In this document: positions 35,696 to 46,900 of the stretch, one piece after another | Numbering within the stretch: position 1 is the stretch's first letter | How the letters are laid out: every line of letters starts with the position of its first letter | Notes under the pieces: model-generated | What the model saw: only the letters and a program-made list of their open reading frames with translations | Told to the model about the DNA's origin: nothing | The model's database searches: none | Assembly: GCA_032158125.1 (NCBI GenBank) | Contig: JASKOT010000006.1 | Span: 186,001 to 250,000 of the forward strand | Reading direction: 5' to 3' | Length of the DNA: 64,000 nt | DNA from: Papiliotrema nemorosa | Lineage: Eukaryota > Basidiomycota > Tremellomycetes > Tremellales > Rhynchogastremaceae | Translations under genes and position numbers: made by a program

Positions 35696-36506
35696 ATGCT
35701 CAAGACGAGGGGTGAGACGTCGAGAGGCACGCGATTATCTGCCTGCATTTTCTATCGGTTGTAATGAATGCCTTTTACAGGGACGCCGGTCATCTGCTCG
35801 ATACCGAGGGTGACTCGAGTTTGACGCTCTTCAGCGACCGATGAGACGGCAAAATGTGACCGGGAACAGCACAGACTGACTTACTCATAGCAGATGACAT
35901 GGTAGTGCAGAAGGCGCCAGTCAAGTCGCCCGATCTCACTGCTGTGTGCACGGATGCATCATTTCTCGGCATCCCCCAATGAATGGGGAAACGCTTCGTC
36001 CAGCTGCGCTGTTATATACATAAACACGCGAGCAAAGAAGCAAAGACTGAATTAAGGAGTAACGGGTGGGCTCGGACGATTGCTGGACAGGGACTTTTAA
36101 GTGTAAAGGAGGCTGCAATCTGATAGCGAACGAAATGGGCCGAGCTTTGTTCTCCATGCGTAGAAGAGAGTGAAATGTCAAACACATCAAAGGGCAGAAT
36201 ATGTACACTGATCTCAAGGGTCAATACCGGTTATGCACGATTTGAATCCCAGCTGAAGCCAATAGCAAGGACTGCGTTGGCTCATAGTGAGATTGCTACC
36301 ATGAAGACAGGGGGCACAGCGTCGAGTCGATGGCACATCGGCGTCTCGGGAGGGAACAACAGTAGGAATCAAATGCGAACTTCTGCACATTCTCCCAATT
36401 CCCTCGAAACATGATGCATCGTTTGGCCTCTAGACAATCTCCTCGAGCCATAAGGTGCTGCTAGCCTTGACTATGAAAGTGTAACACCCCCACTCCATGT
36501 AACTCT
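35696..36506. other. Intergenic gap before the short-gene array
   Basis: I see no supported gene in these 0.8 kb. Confidence 0.4.
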
Positions 36507-37221
36507 AACTTTTCGAGCCGCTAGCAGCATCCACGGCTGAGGGTTCGGAGGCAACGGCCGTCTCGCGCGGGATGTCGAGGATGATGAAACCTTGTGCCTG
36601 TAACGTTTCGGATTCATCGATATAATCACTCTTCTATTGGATGGTGATGTCTTGTAGAGTCAACAAGTCCAGGTATGTCGGGGCAAGGGCAAGAGTTGAG
36701 AAGTGAGGGTAGCGTTCCGCAATCTGCGACCGCAAAATCCCTTTTGGAAACTCTTCCATCAGCTGGTGGTACTCTGCGTCGAACGAGCGCGAATGCTCCC
36801 CATCTTCCCAGCTTATCAAGACTCCCTTCGCGGAAGCAATCGTGGGGTACTTGGTAGAATCGATCGGCTCGGATGGCGGTTCACCCCACTGGGCAATCCT
36901 CGTCCGAGTGGGCAAGCCAAAGACACCTCCTGCTGTTCCGTCGCTCTCCCCTCTCGAGTCCTGTTCGGCAAATTGTGCCGTGTTGGGGACTGACGCCTGG
37001 GATGCCTCTGGTTCGTGGGCATTGGTAGTGAATCTGCGCTTCTCGCTGGCCTGGAAGACGGCCAATGCATCCCGAGCTTCTGCAGAAACGAGTCGATCAT
37101 CCGTCTGCTCAGGAGTGGCGATATGTGGCGGGGAGAGACAAAACAGACCGTCATCACCATAACTGGACCCACAGTCGAATTCAGGAGATGAGCTCTGGTT
37201 GCTGAAATCTGATTCTGGCAT
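36507..37221 (-). CDS. Short orphan gene A of the paralog array, interrupted by in-frame TAG
   Basis: From the ATG at 37221 (MPESDFSNQSS) the frame runs 195 codons to a TAG at 36634-36636. The same frame stays open for 42 more codons to a second stop at 36507-36509. The downstream part, YIDESETLQAQGFIILDI, aligns with FIDASELIFSQGYTIVDL of neighbour B, so it belongs to the family domain and the first stop truncates it. Upstream, GLPTRTRIAQWGEPPSE...KYPTI aligns with GLPSQERIDKYGHPNS...EYPAI of B. No GT-AG intron removes the TAG in frame. The N-terminus is acidic with a short basic patch (EKRR). No known domain, signal peptide or membrane helix is seen. It may be a pseudogene, a truncated allele or a readthrough gene. 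Confidence 0.6.
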
Positions 37222-38099
37222 CGGGAGTGTTGTTCAATAATGTGATGAAATGTGGGTGCAGCGAGGTCGATGCGAGAAGAGGGGATTGCGGGGATTTTTT
37301 ATATGGCGTTTTACATGCGATCGAGGTCATGCTTCCCCAAGAAGAACCAATGTTATTCCATCAAAGGATATACTCTGCCCACTCGGCGCAGCTTCCGAAT
37401 ACCATATTTAGGCGCGAGCTTGTGAGAATCTTCTCCCGCGCTCATGGGAACTGTTCAACCGTTAACAAGGTGAGCAAATTGGCGAGTACAAAGCTTGTAT
37501 TGGTATCTCGATGACTTGGATCCCGCAGTCAAATCGTGCACATTGACACCATGTGAGGTCCATCACGGCTATGAATCGATTGTACGCTGACTTTCGACCC
37601 TGGGGCCAAGCACACAGACCATCCTTCATCCAAGAGTGCCTGTGAAGCCTTTTCCATGTATCAAAGGATGTCACTCTGCATTTTCCACCAATATCCAAGC
37701 TTGTGGAAGAGTAAGGCTCAAAGTTGTTTGTGTCCCGGGGGAAGCTTACACAATACGCCGCCGGTGTAATAACCAACCACCCAGCTAGCAGGGAGACGAC
37801 GATTAATAGGGGTAGGAAGACAGTCTCAGCAATGTTTCATTCGAGGGACGCAACATGAATTCTCTTGGATGTAATCGATGGCAAGCGGATATGTTTGACT
37901 TCATGGGGAGCGTCCGCCAGATCCTGTTCGCCAGGAGCTTCAAGATCCATCTGACAGATTCTTAGCATCCCATCCTGGAATCGAGAGCTTCAACCACATC
38001 AGACAAAGCTTCCTTCAACGCGTAACATGCATCGCGCCTTCAAAGACCCTGCTCTCACCTCACCATTTCACCGAGAAAGTCACCCAATTGTTCACCAAA
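37222..38099. other. Spacer between array genes A and B
   Basis: Apart from the gene A TATA-like box I see no gene here. The open frame at 37462-37776 (-) shows no family motif. Confidence 0.4.
37295..37303 (-). promoter_or_regulatory. TATA-like box of gene A
   Basis: TATAAAAAA on the minus strand, 74 bp upstream of the ATG at 37221, supports that start. Confidence 0.4.
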
Positions 38100-38714
38100 C
38101 TACGAGGCCCCAGCGCTCCCTTGTGCAGCTGAGTCCCCTTGGACGGTCTCCAGATCGACAATCGTGTATCCCTGGGAAAAGATTAGCTCACTGGCGTCGA
38201 TGAATTCACTGAGCTCATTTCTAGAAGTACCCGGTCGCGAGTCGAGCTTTTCATAGCTTTGTGCGGATTTGAGCGCCGCTGTCTCGGGAGGCAAGGCATG
38301 TCGGAAGCGCCAAGAGCCCGGTCCTAGCTCTTTGTCCAGCTTTTGGATCTCGGCTTTGTGTCTGCTCAGAAGCGCTGAATCAGTACATGGTCCAGATCCA
38401 ACTTCATGGATCGCAGGATACTCCTTGCGGCTGAGAGTGATCGAGTTTGGATGGCCATACTTGTCGATCCTCTCTTGACTTGGGAGACCGACAAAAGGGT
38501 CTCGGTCATCTGTCATGACACGCTTGGTAGACTGAGTCTCGTCATTGAACTCTTGGTCACCTAGAAGTCTCTTGCCTTTTCCTCTAGCATTGTCCTCTCC
38601 TTGCCCCAATGAGGTTTCATCGGCATCGATGGAATTGGTCTCAAACTCCACCGAGCCACTCGGCCAGTCAACGCCTGAGTCCGAGTCCTGGTTGTCTTCG
38701 CTGGGTTGCGACAT
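38100..38714 (-). CDS. Short orphan gene B of the paralog array
   Basis: From the ATG at 38714 (MSQPSEDNQDSDSGVDW) the frame gives 204 residues. The first 60 are acidic, followed by basic patches (GKGKRLL, STKRVM) that could act as nuclear signals. The core then reads GLPSQERIDKYGHPNS, SRKEYPAIHEVG and LDKELGPGSWRFRHAL, and the end carries FIDASELIFSQGYTIVDLE. The core and end match gene A; LGPGSWRFR matches FGTGSWVVR of gene D. No known domain is recognised. A first exon upstream is possible, because the frame stays open beyond 38714 without an ATG. Confidence 0.65.
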   Translation of the reverse strand: MSQPSEDNQDSDSGVDWPSGSVEFETNSIDADETSLGQGEDNARGKGKRLLGDQEFNDETQSTKRVMTDDRDPFVGLPSQERIDKYGHPNSITLSRKEYPAIHEVGSGPCTDSALLSRHKAEIQKLDKELGPGSWRFRHALPPETAALKSAQSYEKLDSRPGTSRNELSEFIDASELIFSQGYTIVDLETVQGDSAAQGSAGAS

Positions 38715-39355
38715 GCTATTATAGGAGAAAGGGATCGCTCTGCCAATACCGAGAAAGACCTGAACAATCAGTGGTGAGAAGAGACTGAAAGACGTCAAAG
38801 CGTCATTGACAAAGCACAAAGAATGGGCTTCGACGGCATTGCAATCAGCGAGGAGCTCAGAGCGAAAGGAGGACCGGGCGACTGTCTCTGTGTAGCATCA
38901 TCATCAAAGGTTCCATACTACAGCGTCTCATGTTTGCATGACATCATCTGCCACAATCACGCAAAGTCATCTGTACCTAATCAAGAATGTAGTCGAAGTA
39001 TACATGTCGAGGGTCCGCCTGCCTTAACATCACCAAGCTGTCTTCTGTTCTCCCACCATAGCTACCTGGTCTGAAGCATGATTGGAGTGCACTTTGGCAA
39101 GGATCACCGTTTCCAGATTGTAGCTCTTCAGATCCGACCCCAGGGCAAGCTGAGAAGCTTCCTCTCATGCGCCTCGATCTTGCGGAGACATGTCGAGTGC
39201 AAAGTCAAAGTACGCGCGAGTCGCCTTGAGCGAATGTTGTGCCGAAACGACCATCCCGTTGAACCCTCCGCATCCATCGTCCTTCCCTCTTTTTGGTATT
39301 CATCAAGGTATCCACCCTTCCGGGCGGTTTCTTTGTTGCCATCAGAGAGGTATAT
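38715..39355. other. Spacer upstream of gene B
   Basis: No gene is supported. The minus-strand frame near 39000-39170 contains FRPGSYGGRTEDSL, faintly like the GPGSW block of gene B, and could be a remnant of locus C. Confidence 0.3.
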
Positions 39356-39775
39356 TTAGTGAAACTTGCAATCGAGGGTCGCGCAGACTGAGCGCCATGC
39401 CTCGAGCTGTTCATCCGAGGGTAAAGCTAAAGAAGCTCTTCTGCGGTTGTGCCCGTCACTGTAGGCGTGCTGGGGCTTTGACCTGCTCTCCGCCCAGAAC
39501 TGGCCAGACCTGCTTAGACGATCCCGCCATCTGATTTGAAGGGAGATCATCGTCCAGTTCAGTTTCCTGGTATTCAGCGCTAATCGCTTGCACCTCACTG
39601 ACCTCGTTCGTAGTTGCAAGATTACCGAAGAACTTGTCGTCATCATCTTCTCCTCTCTACTGGATAAATTATCACCGTCATCACTCCCATCGGAAAGCTC
39701 TCGGACTTGAGGTGAGGCTGGTGAGGACACAACCGATTGTTCAGTGGAAGACTGCTCGATATCTTCGGAGGTCAT
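39356..39775 (-). pseudogene. Possible decayed member (C) of the paralog array
   Basis: An ATG at 39775 opens an acidic stretch (MTSEDIEQSSTEQ ... ELSDGSDDGDNLSS), then the composition turns basic and Met/Thr-rich. In the next frame over, the same DNA reads EDDDDKFFGNLATTNEV and ELDDDLPSNQMAG, which look like the acidic family style. That suggests a frameshift near 39650. Similarity to A, B and D is weak, so membership is a guess from position, strand and composition. Confidence 0.3.
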
Positions 39776-40308
39776 GCGGCAGGTTGGATTAGATTGAGTA
39801 AACAAATAGAAAAGATTAGCAGCGTCAAGTGTCCTTTAAAGTGTATGAGCTCCGACGAGAATCTATCTCGCACTGCGCTAATTGCTTTCCAGATAAAAGG
39901 TGAGCCACTCCGTTGGACACGCGGAACAAATTCGGAAAGGAGGCGAGATCTGCATGGGTCGACATCGAGATCAGACGTGTGTCATTATGGGCAAGGGGTG
40001 ACAATGAGATCTCCGGCGAGGGACATCGGACGGCGAGAGAATCTTCGAATCGCGAGAGTTGACGGCCGGATCACGGGCGCATGGTGTACATGCATACTCC
40101 CCTTTGGGGTAGGCTGCCAATCCTCATGAGGGAGCAACCTTAAAGTAGGACGATCGTGAAGGAAAAAGTCTGAATGCCGTAGAGCGAGCCCCGGAGAATC
40201 AACGCAAGATTGCTTCGATCATCAACTTCGGCTAGTCACTAATAAACCCTTTATTACTGCCCGACGCCCAGGTTTCCCCTGCTTACTCGCAATCCCCAGT
40301 GTCACCCA
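39776..40308. other. Spacer between loci C and D
   Basis: I see nothing I can support in this stretch. Confidence 0.4.
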
Positions 40309-40988
40309 TCACAAACCAAAAAGTAGACGGGAAGACCGATCGGCCATGTCCTTAAAATCATCGAGGTCCGCACCGGCACTTTCAGGCTCAACATCGACGA
40401 GTGTGTGGTTCTTGTGCGATTGACGCCAGTAAGCCAAAGATCTGGCAAACCACCACTGATTATCCAGACTTGCACCACTTTTGACGAAATCATCAAAGGT
40501 GCCGTGCTTGAGCCATTTGAGATCCTCGGACAATTCAGACCTGACTACCCAGCTCCCGGTGCCAAACTTCTTGTCCAAGTCGCCTGGGCTGGACGAGGGT
40601 GCTGGCACAGTTGCAGTCCTTGGATGGCCAATTTTTGAGACCAAATCGGGGAGCGGGTCAGTGTAATTGTCAATCCAGTATTGCGGGTCAAACGGAGCTT
40701 TGGTAATTTCCATTTCTTCATCGGACAGTTTGTCAGGATCATATCCTTTAGTCTTCTTTGGTGCAGGCTCTGTCTCATTGGGATTATCGTCATCGCTCCC
40801 CATGGTCCGCTTTGCGGACGGCGACTTGGTGTCCAGTTCAGTCCTGTCGTACTCTTTGTTCAGGATGTTCATGTCGAGTGTTGATTCGTCATCAGCTGGT
40901 ATCAGTCAGCTCAGGGCTTTAAGGAAGTGATGCGGTGTCAGTTCAGACAGATATGGAGGCCCGAAGGCTTAGACTTACAGTCGGGCAT
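40309..40988 (-). CDS. Short orphan gene D of the paralog array
   Basis: Exon 2 is 40309-40895. A short first exon (40979-40988, encoding MPD) joined by an 83-nt intron with a GTAAGT donor gives MPDSDDESTLDMNILNKE, similar in style to MPESD of gene A, and 198 residues in total. A TATTTAAA lies only 5 bp upstream of that first ATG, which argues for a start at the ATG at 40872 instead. The protein has an acidic N-terminus, basic patches (SAKRTM, APKKTK), SKIGHPRTATVP, FGTGSWVVRSEL and KNHTLVDVEPE, corresponding to the blocks of gene B. Function unknown. Confidence 0.6.
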
Positions 40989-41624
40989 GGTGGTTTAAAT
41001 AGGGAGTGTATCGAAAGAAAAGCCAGTTGTCGATAGAAAACCAATAACGGGGGATCGACTTTCGCCATTTCAAGCTTAGAATGCGCTCGGAGAACCTTCG
41101 TCTACTTACTGCCAATGTGAAATCTTGTCAAGGAGACGAGAATCAAAGGGAGCGCACGACTTTTCGCTTCAAAAAAGGCTTCTCTGGTCCGCTTTTCAAT
41201 GTCCCACTTGACTATCACACGCGTCGCACGCCAAAAATTTGATGGATCGTGATCGGGCGATCAAATGGCGACAGGCGATAGCGCACGAGAATGTTCGATG
41301 CCAAACTGATCACCTTCGGCGTATCATGATCACCGCACAGCGATGTATAACTGCGGCTAAGCAAATTGTGTATTGCGCAGGAAGACCACAATCTAATCGC
41401 CTACCTTGTGGAATTACTCATTAGTCACATCTCGAGTAAAGGACTTCAAGACATCATTGGCTCCAATGCTGATACCTCTGCAAAGAGCTTCCTCGCACCG
41501 CGCAATTTCCCACTTCTCAATTCGGAATGGTGCAGCTTTGCCGACAATGTATCGTCTCGACTGTGGTGCATATGCAATACGGTCCCTTCTCGATCCGACG
41601 CCGCCTACAACCCACGCCACATAT
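40989..41624. other. Spacer between array genes D and E
   Basis: I see no supported gene. Plus-strand open frames from 41366 onward lie partly antisense to gene E and look like shadows. Confidence 0.4.
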
Positions 41625-42350
41625 CTACCCCTCGTACGCCCATTTCCCATCGACGATCCCATCCGACTGGTCCCCGAGCGCCAAAACCTGGTGGCCATCC
41701 GACACAAATCTCCTGGCCTCTTCTGGCCATGTCTCCGACAATATCTGGGACAACTCTTGCGTACCGGTGCCCGAACAAAGTGCAGTGTAAATTTGCCATG
41801 ACGAGAAAAAGTTGGATAACTCGCTTTCAAGCACATGCCGTCTGTCTGACCGGGTTTGTTTCTCACTTAAAAAGCTGTCGAAATCTCCTTCCTCGAAAGC
41901 CGCTTCCTGATTTGCTTTGAAAGCCGCTTGCTCATCCAATCCGTACTTGAAGAGAGTAGGGTACTCATCCCGCAATGTCACTCCTTGAGCGATCGGCAGT
42001 GCACAAAAGTTTGGCTCAAGAAACTCCGAGGTCTGGTCATACTGTCCAGTCGCTGCTTGCGCTGTCCACAGATCAAGATTGGCATCATCTGCCCAGTTCA
42101 TCGAGTTCTGCACTGGTCGAGGCCGCCATAAAAATTCTGGATCGATGATTGAATTCAGAGGGATCCTCTTAGCGAACACAGCAGGTGGCGCGTCACTTGC
42201 TGAGCCAGAAGCCGCGGATAGCTGCTGTGAACCAGTGGCTGGATTGGCATGGTATCCACTTGACCTTGGTAGGGACTGAGCCGTTGTGTCCTGGCTCAAG
42301 TACTGCTCAATGGCCCAAGAAGTGCCTTTAGGCTTGCGATGTTTAGGCAT
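41625..42350 (-). CDS. Short orphan gene E of the paralog array
   Basis: The ATG at 42350 (MPKHRKPKGTSW) opens 241 codons. After a Ser/Ala-rich N-terminus the core has QGVTLRDEYPTLFKYG. This aligns with PGVSLKATYPVLFQYG of gene F and with the EYPAI block of gene B. Near the end, DGHQVLALGDQSDGIV aligns with EGKSLLALGDGTDGLV, the C-terminus of gene F. No known domain, signal peptide or membrane segment is seen. A TATATA 57 bp upstream supports the start. Confidence 0.65.
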   Translation of the reverse strand: MPKHRKPKGTSWAIEQYLSQDTTAQSLPRSSGYHANPATGSQQLSAASGSASDAPPAVFAKRIPLNSIIDPEFLWRPRPVQNSMNWADDANLDLWTAQAATGQYDQTSEFLEPNFCALPIAQGVTLRDEYPTLFKYGLDEQAAFKANQEAAFEEGDFDSFLSEKQTRSDRRHVLESELSNFFSSWQIYTALCSGTGTQELSQILSETWPEEARRFVSDGHQVLALGDQSDGIVDGKWAYEG

Positions 42351-42867
42351 CTTGCTGTGAAAAGTGTGCTGTTATGAAGAGGGAAGGAGAGAGTCGTCAA
42401 CGACCCTATATAGTGTACTGTACCTCCCTATTGTACAGGCACTACGCGCATCCATGAAGGGAGAGACAAGCGAAGTGTTCTCCAGAATGCGACCTGTTCT
42501 CACTACTCGTCTTCCAGGTCACGGAAAAGCTCCTGGAAAGACCCTGAAAGGGTGTGAAAGGATATGCTCAAACGTGAAGCCGTCTCACCAACACGGTATT
42601 CCACGGATTGGTCATTTCCCATGCCTGGGAAGTAATCGTACTGTAGATACAGTATGCTTTCGTACCGGCCGACTCGCCGTCTCATAGTGACCCTCAAGAA
42701 GAATCATAGGGCACCTCTCACCTACTCGATTCGTCGGGTATGCCACATTCGCAATGAAACCCAGAGAATGTAAGAAGAACTCGTTTGCGCCTCATAAAAT
42801 TCATGGCTCCACACGTATGCACACCAGACGCAGAGACTCCTTTTCACCCAAAATGTGAACTACGGCA
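42351..42867. other. Spacer between array genes E and F
   Basis: Apart from the gene E TATA-like box I see no gene in these 0.5 kb. Confidence 0.4.
42407..42412 (-). promoter_or_regulatory. TATA-like box of gene E
   Basis: TATATA about 57 bp upstream of the ATG at 42350. Confidence 0.4.
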
Positions 42868-43560
42868 TCAAACAAGCCCATCAGTCCCATCGCCCAGGGC
42901 AAGAAGACTTTTCCCCTCGCTCTCAAACGCGACTGCCTCAACTCCCCACTGAGCTGTGTATTCGGGAACGCCGATCGCCTGGAAACTGCTATAGTCTTGT
43001 GCCCACGCCAGAGGCGCTTCAAGCTCGCTGATCAATACATGACCGTTGCTGATTTTCGTCTCGGTCTCCTTGTCGAACTCGGCAACGTGACCCGCTTCTT
43101 CCGCGCTGACACGGGAATTGCCATATTGAAAGAGGACAGGGTAAGTTGCCTTCAATGATACGCCTGGTGCGATAGTCAGCTGTAAAACCGAAGGAAGCTC
43201 CATTTCAGTCTCTTCCGGCGGATAATCTTCCGGATCTTCACCTTCGAGTGAATCATCCCCTGGCATGTTCGCAGGCTGCTCGATAGAGAGGTCCGGACCA
43301 AGGTCGATCGATATTACGCTGGGAGGCCGCGAGGGTAAACTGACATCACCTAGGGGATTTTCGAATTCGAGATTTCGGTCAAGCTCTCGGAGGTTGACCC
43401 TTCGAGGTGGTGCCCTGCCCGCCGATTCTTCGGGTTGCAATACCGTACCAAAGTCGAAAGAGGGAATGGTGGGGACACTTCGCGTGTCATCGCCATAGAT
43501 AAATCGGTTGAGAGCGTACCTGGAGTTTTGGGACGATTTGTCTTGACCGTCTCCTGCCAT
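42868..43560 (-). CDS. Short orphan gene F of the paralog array
   Basis: The ATG at 43560 (MAGDGQDKSSQNSRY) gives about 230 residues. The frame is open further upstream without an ATG, so a first exon may exist. The middle is acidic (EGEDPEDYPPEETEMEL). The core PGVSLKATYPVLFQYG and the C-terminus EGKSLLALGDGTDGLV match gene E, and SSFQAIGVPEYTAQWGVEA lies between them. The two are the most similar pair in the array. The gene ends the array next to the ENA-type ATPase; all members lie on the same strand. Confidence 0.65.
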   Translation of the reverse strand: MAGDGQDKSSQNSRYALNRFIYGDDTRSVPTIPSFDFGTVLQPEESAGRAPPRRVNLRELDRNLEFENPLGDVSLPSRPPSVISIDLGPDLSIEQPANMPGDDSLEGEDPEDYPPEETEMELPSVLQLTIAPGVSLKATYPVLFQYGNSRVSAEEAGHVAEFDKETETKISNGHVLISELEAPLAWAQDYSSFQAIGVPEYTAQWGVEAVAFESEGKSLLALGDGTDGLV

Positions 43561-43906
43561 AGTGTCCGTCTTAGAGGAAAGAGTCTTCTCGTTGGAAACG
43601 ACACCGCCCGCTGCATTCACCCACCACGGTTCATATGGACGAGCTAGTGGCGAGACACCAAAGGAAGCGCATTCGAATATCTTTGCGTGAGCTGACACTA
43701 AACCTCAATCAGTATAGGGGCGGTCATATGAAAGGATCCTCGATTGGCGTGCACCATCCCAAGCTTGGTCGCGAGCCCATCGAGAGGTAAGCAAGTGGAT
43801 AACTGGAAATGATCACTTTGCAACGAATGGTGTGTATTGACAGATGCATGCAATGTACAAGACCCATGTCTCCTTTCTCTTGCCTTTCTCACGCCACTGA
43901 ACACAT
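43561..43906. other. Gap between gene F and the ATPase
   Basis: About 350 bp upstream of gene F and downstream of the ATPase stop. I see no gene; a missing first exon of F could lie here. Confidence 0.4.
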
Positions 43907-46900
43907 CTATACCTCTGGCCTGAGGGTCGCCTCCATTCTCAACGTCTTGTCCGATGGACCTCGCTTGGGCGAGACTTGGTGTCTCCTCGCCAAGATCCTC
44001 TTGACCCACTTGTATAGCTCGGTCGCGGCGAGGTAGACCAGGATCATTCCAAACACGATTCCCCACTCCCACTTGAGCGAACCAATCTTGAACACCTTGT
44101 TGTTGATGACTGGAATGTATACCACCGGGAAGGTGCTCAACATGAGGACGACAGCGCACCACAGGAGGACCTTATTGTCTCGGAGGTTCATCTGGAGCAC
44201 ACTCTTGGAGAAATGCTTGCACTCCAAAGCGTGAATCATGAGAATAATGACGAGCGTAGCGAAACAGGTCGATCGGGCTTGGTACACAGGACTGCAGACA
44301 TCGCTGTCCTCCTCGTTACAGAGTACCCCGAGGTCACCCGGGAAGTAACCCCAGAGGACAATGACAAAGTTGACCAAGGACAAGGCACCCATGAGGAAAC
44401 CGTAGAAGATGAGATCGATGTAAAACTCGAGCGTGAAGATGTGGTGGAATGCGGTGGGTGGCAGATCCATGGCATCGACCGCGGTAGGCTCGAGACCAAG
44501 GGCCAAAGCTGGAGGACCGGCAGCGAGCGTGTTGATCCAGAGGGCGGCGACGGGAGAGAGCGGGAAGACGGCTTGCCCGTTCTCGTCCTTGAAGGCGAGT
44601 CCGATCAAGAGGACGATAATTTCGGCCAAGTTACCAGAAAGCAAATACTGCGGGTCAGTGATGCTCCAGCTCATGTACTCACGAGGAGGAACTTTGCCAA
44701 GTTTTTGAAAACGGATCGACCCTTTCGAATAGCTCGACAAATGGTAGCGAAATTGTCATCGGCAAGCACGACACTGGCACTCTGCTTGGCGACATCGGAA
44801 CCGGTTCCCATACCCACACCGACGTCGGCCCGTTTGAGAGATGGGGCATCGTTGACCCCATCTCCAGTCATGACGGTGCTCTCTCCTCTTCGGTGGATAG
44901 CATCGACCATTCGAACCTTGGTCTCGGGTGCACATCGAGCGACGACCAGCGGCAGTTCAGGCAAGGCATCGACCTCGTCGTTGGACAAGGCATCAAATTG
45001 TTGACCAGTCATGACAGAGTCCTTGCCGTAAGCCTTTTCGAGGATTCCAATGGAGAGGGCAATGGCGGTCGCGGTAGCAGGGTGATCTCCAGTCAACATT
45101 CTAGGTGTGATGCCCGCTCGGAGGCAATCGGCCACGGCGCCAGCAGATTCCTTTCGTGGAGGGTCAAAGATCCCGGCAAGTCCCAGGAAAGAGTAACCTT
45201 GTTCAAAGTCATCTCGCGGCAGTGCTTTGAGGTTGTCTGCCTCGCTGATGGGTGCCCGCTTGCCACACAGAGCCAAAACTCGCAGACCTTGCGCGGCCAG
45301 GGCGTCCATCTTGGCGATAATGTCGGTCTTTGCCTTTTCAGTAATCTCCTCGTCCCCAATCTTGACGCATCGTTCCAAAACTCGCTCGACGGCGCCTTTG
45401 AGGAAGCACACGACATGCGGCTCGGCAGCCCCGTCGGAATGCTCGTCCGGATGGAAAGTGAACCCGATGGCCATTCGCTTGACGGTAGAGTCAAAAGGAT
45501 GCTCGATCAACTGTTCGTAATGACCACTGAGACCGACCACTGGGGGTCGAGAATGAGCTGATCGGGCCGAGGTGGTTCGGGCGAGGTTGTGATGTCGTTG
45601 GTGAGTGAGGAATGGTTTGCCTCGACCGAGCTTGTGAGCGGCGACCTGAAGAGCAACTTCGGTAGGGTCCCCGTTTGCTTCCCAGTTGCCTTCTCCGTCG
45701 GTGGGCTTGGTCAAAGTAGCCTGGTTACAGAGCGCAGCACAAAGAGCCATCTCTCGGAGTCCGCCTTCGAGCTCTTCATGGTGGACCACTCGGTCTTGGC
45801 CGTCAACGGAATCATCAGATCCCTGTCGTTTGGGTTCTCGCTTGTTTCCGAGGTCCAGGACAGCACCAGGGTTTCGGATCGGCTCCGAGTCGGCAGAAAT
45901 CTCTCCTCGAGGGTAGAATGGGTCAGATCCAGTTTCAAACGAATATGCCTGGCCTTTGGAGGTATTGACAGGGGCGACTTCTCCAGGTCGAGAGTCGATG
46001 GCGGGAATCCAAAACTTTCGGACGACCATGCGACCGACGGTGAGTGTACCAGTCTGTCATCAGCAATGCAATACTAAATGGGGAACTCACCTTATCAGAG
46101 CAGACATTGTCCACACCAGCGAGCGCCTCGATGGCATCCATTCGTCGGACCAAGGCGTTTCGTTTAGCCAGATCGGTGGATGCTCGTGCAAGAGTGAGAG
46201 AGACGACAGCGACCAGACTAGCCGGCAAAATGGAGACGGCAGCGGCAACGGCGTATGTTGCGACGGATAGGGGGACGTTTCTGAAACCAGTAGATGCGAC
46301 GACAATGACCGCGATCAAGATGGCGGCACCGAGTAAAAAGTAGGCAAGCTTGTTCAGCCTGTCGTCAGTTACTAGATCTCAAGAACTTTTGACCCACTTT
46401 ATTTGCAGGGGGGTCGTGTCTGCGACACCTAGCAAAACTTTGAACTTCCACCAGAATGCTTGGAATCCACGTTCCGAGCGAGCAGCCTTTGATTCGAGGG
46501 CTGTAGCAATCTTTCCAATCTCGGTGGACATTCCAGTGTGTACGATGACGGCCCGAGCGCGACCTTTGGTGACTTGAGCTCCCGAGAACACCATACAAAC
46601 TCGGTCACTGGGCGTAAGCGATGTCTGCGTTTGAGGTATCGACTTACCCGACGGGACAATCCTCCTCCTCGATAGGCTCGACCTGCTTTGCAACGGGAAG
46701 CGATTCACCTGAAATCAGCTCAAAGTCAAAGTCGCTGCCGATCAAGCCCACCGGTGAGGAAAGCTTCGTCACACTCCAAGTTGCTCAAGTGACCGTCAAG
46801 AATACGTCCATCGGCGGGAACGACATCTCCATTTCGCAAAAGAACCGTGTCTCCCGGAACAACCTCTTCTACAGGGATGACTTTGGTCGTTGGCTCTTTC

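Noticed and set aside
36230..36265. A tRNA T-arm-like string (gatttgaatccc)
   Set aside because: The flanking bases do not form a T stem, and no acceptor or D arm can be built around it.
41366..41920. Plus-strand open frames over array gene E
   Set aside because: They are mostly antisense to gene E, which has paralog support, so they are treated as shadows.
44213..45004. A 263-codon plus-strand open frame
   Set aside because: It is antisense to the ENA-type ATPase and shows no domain.
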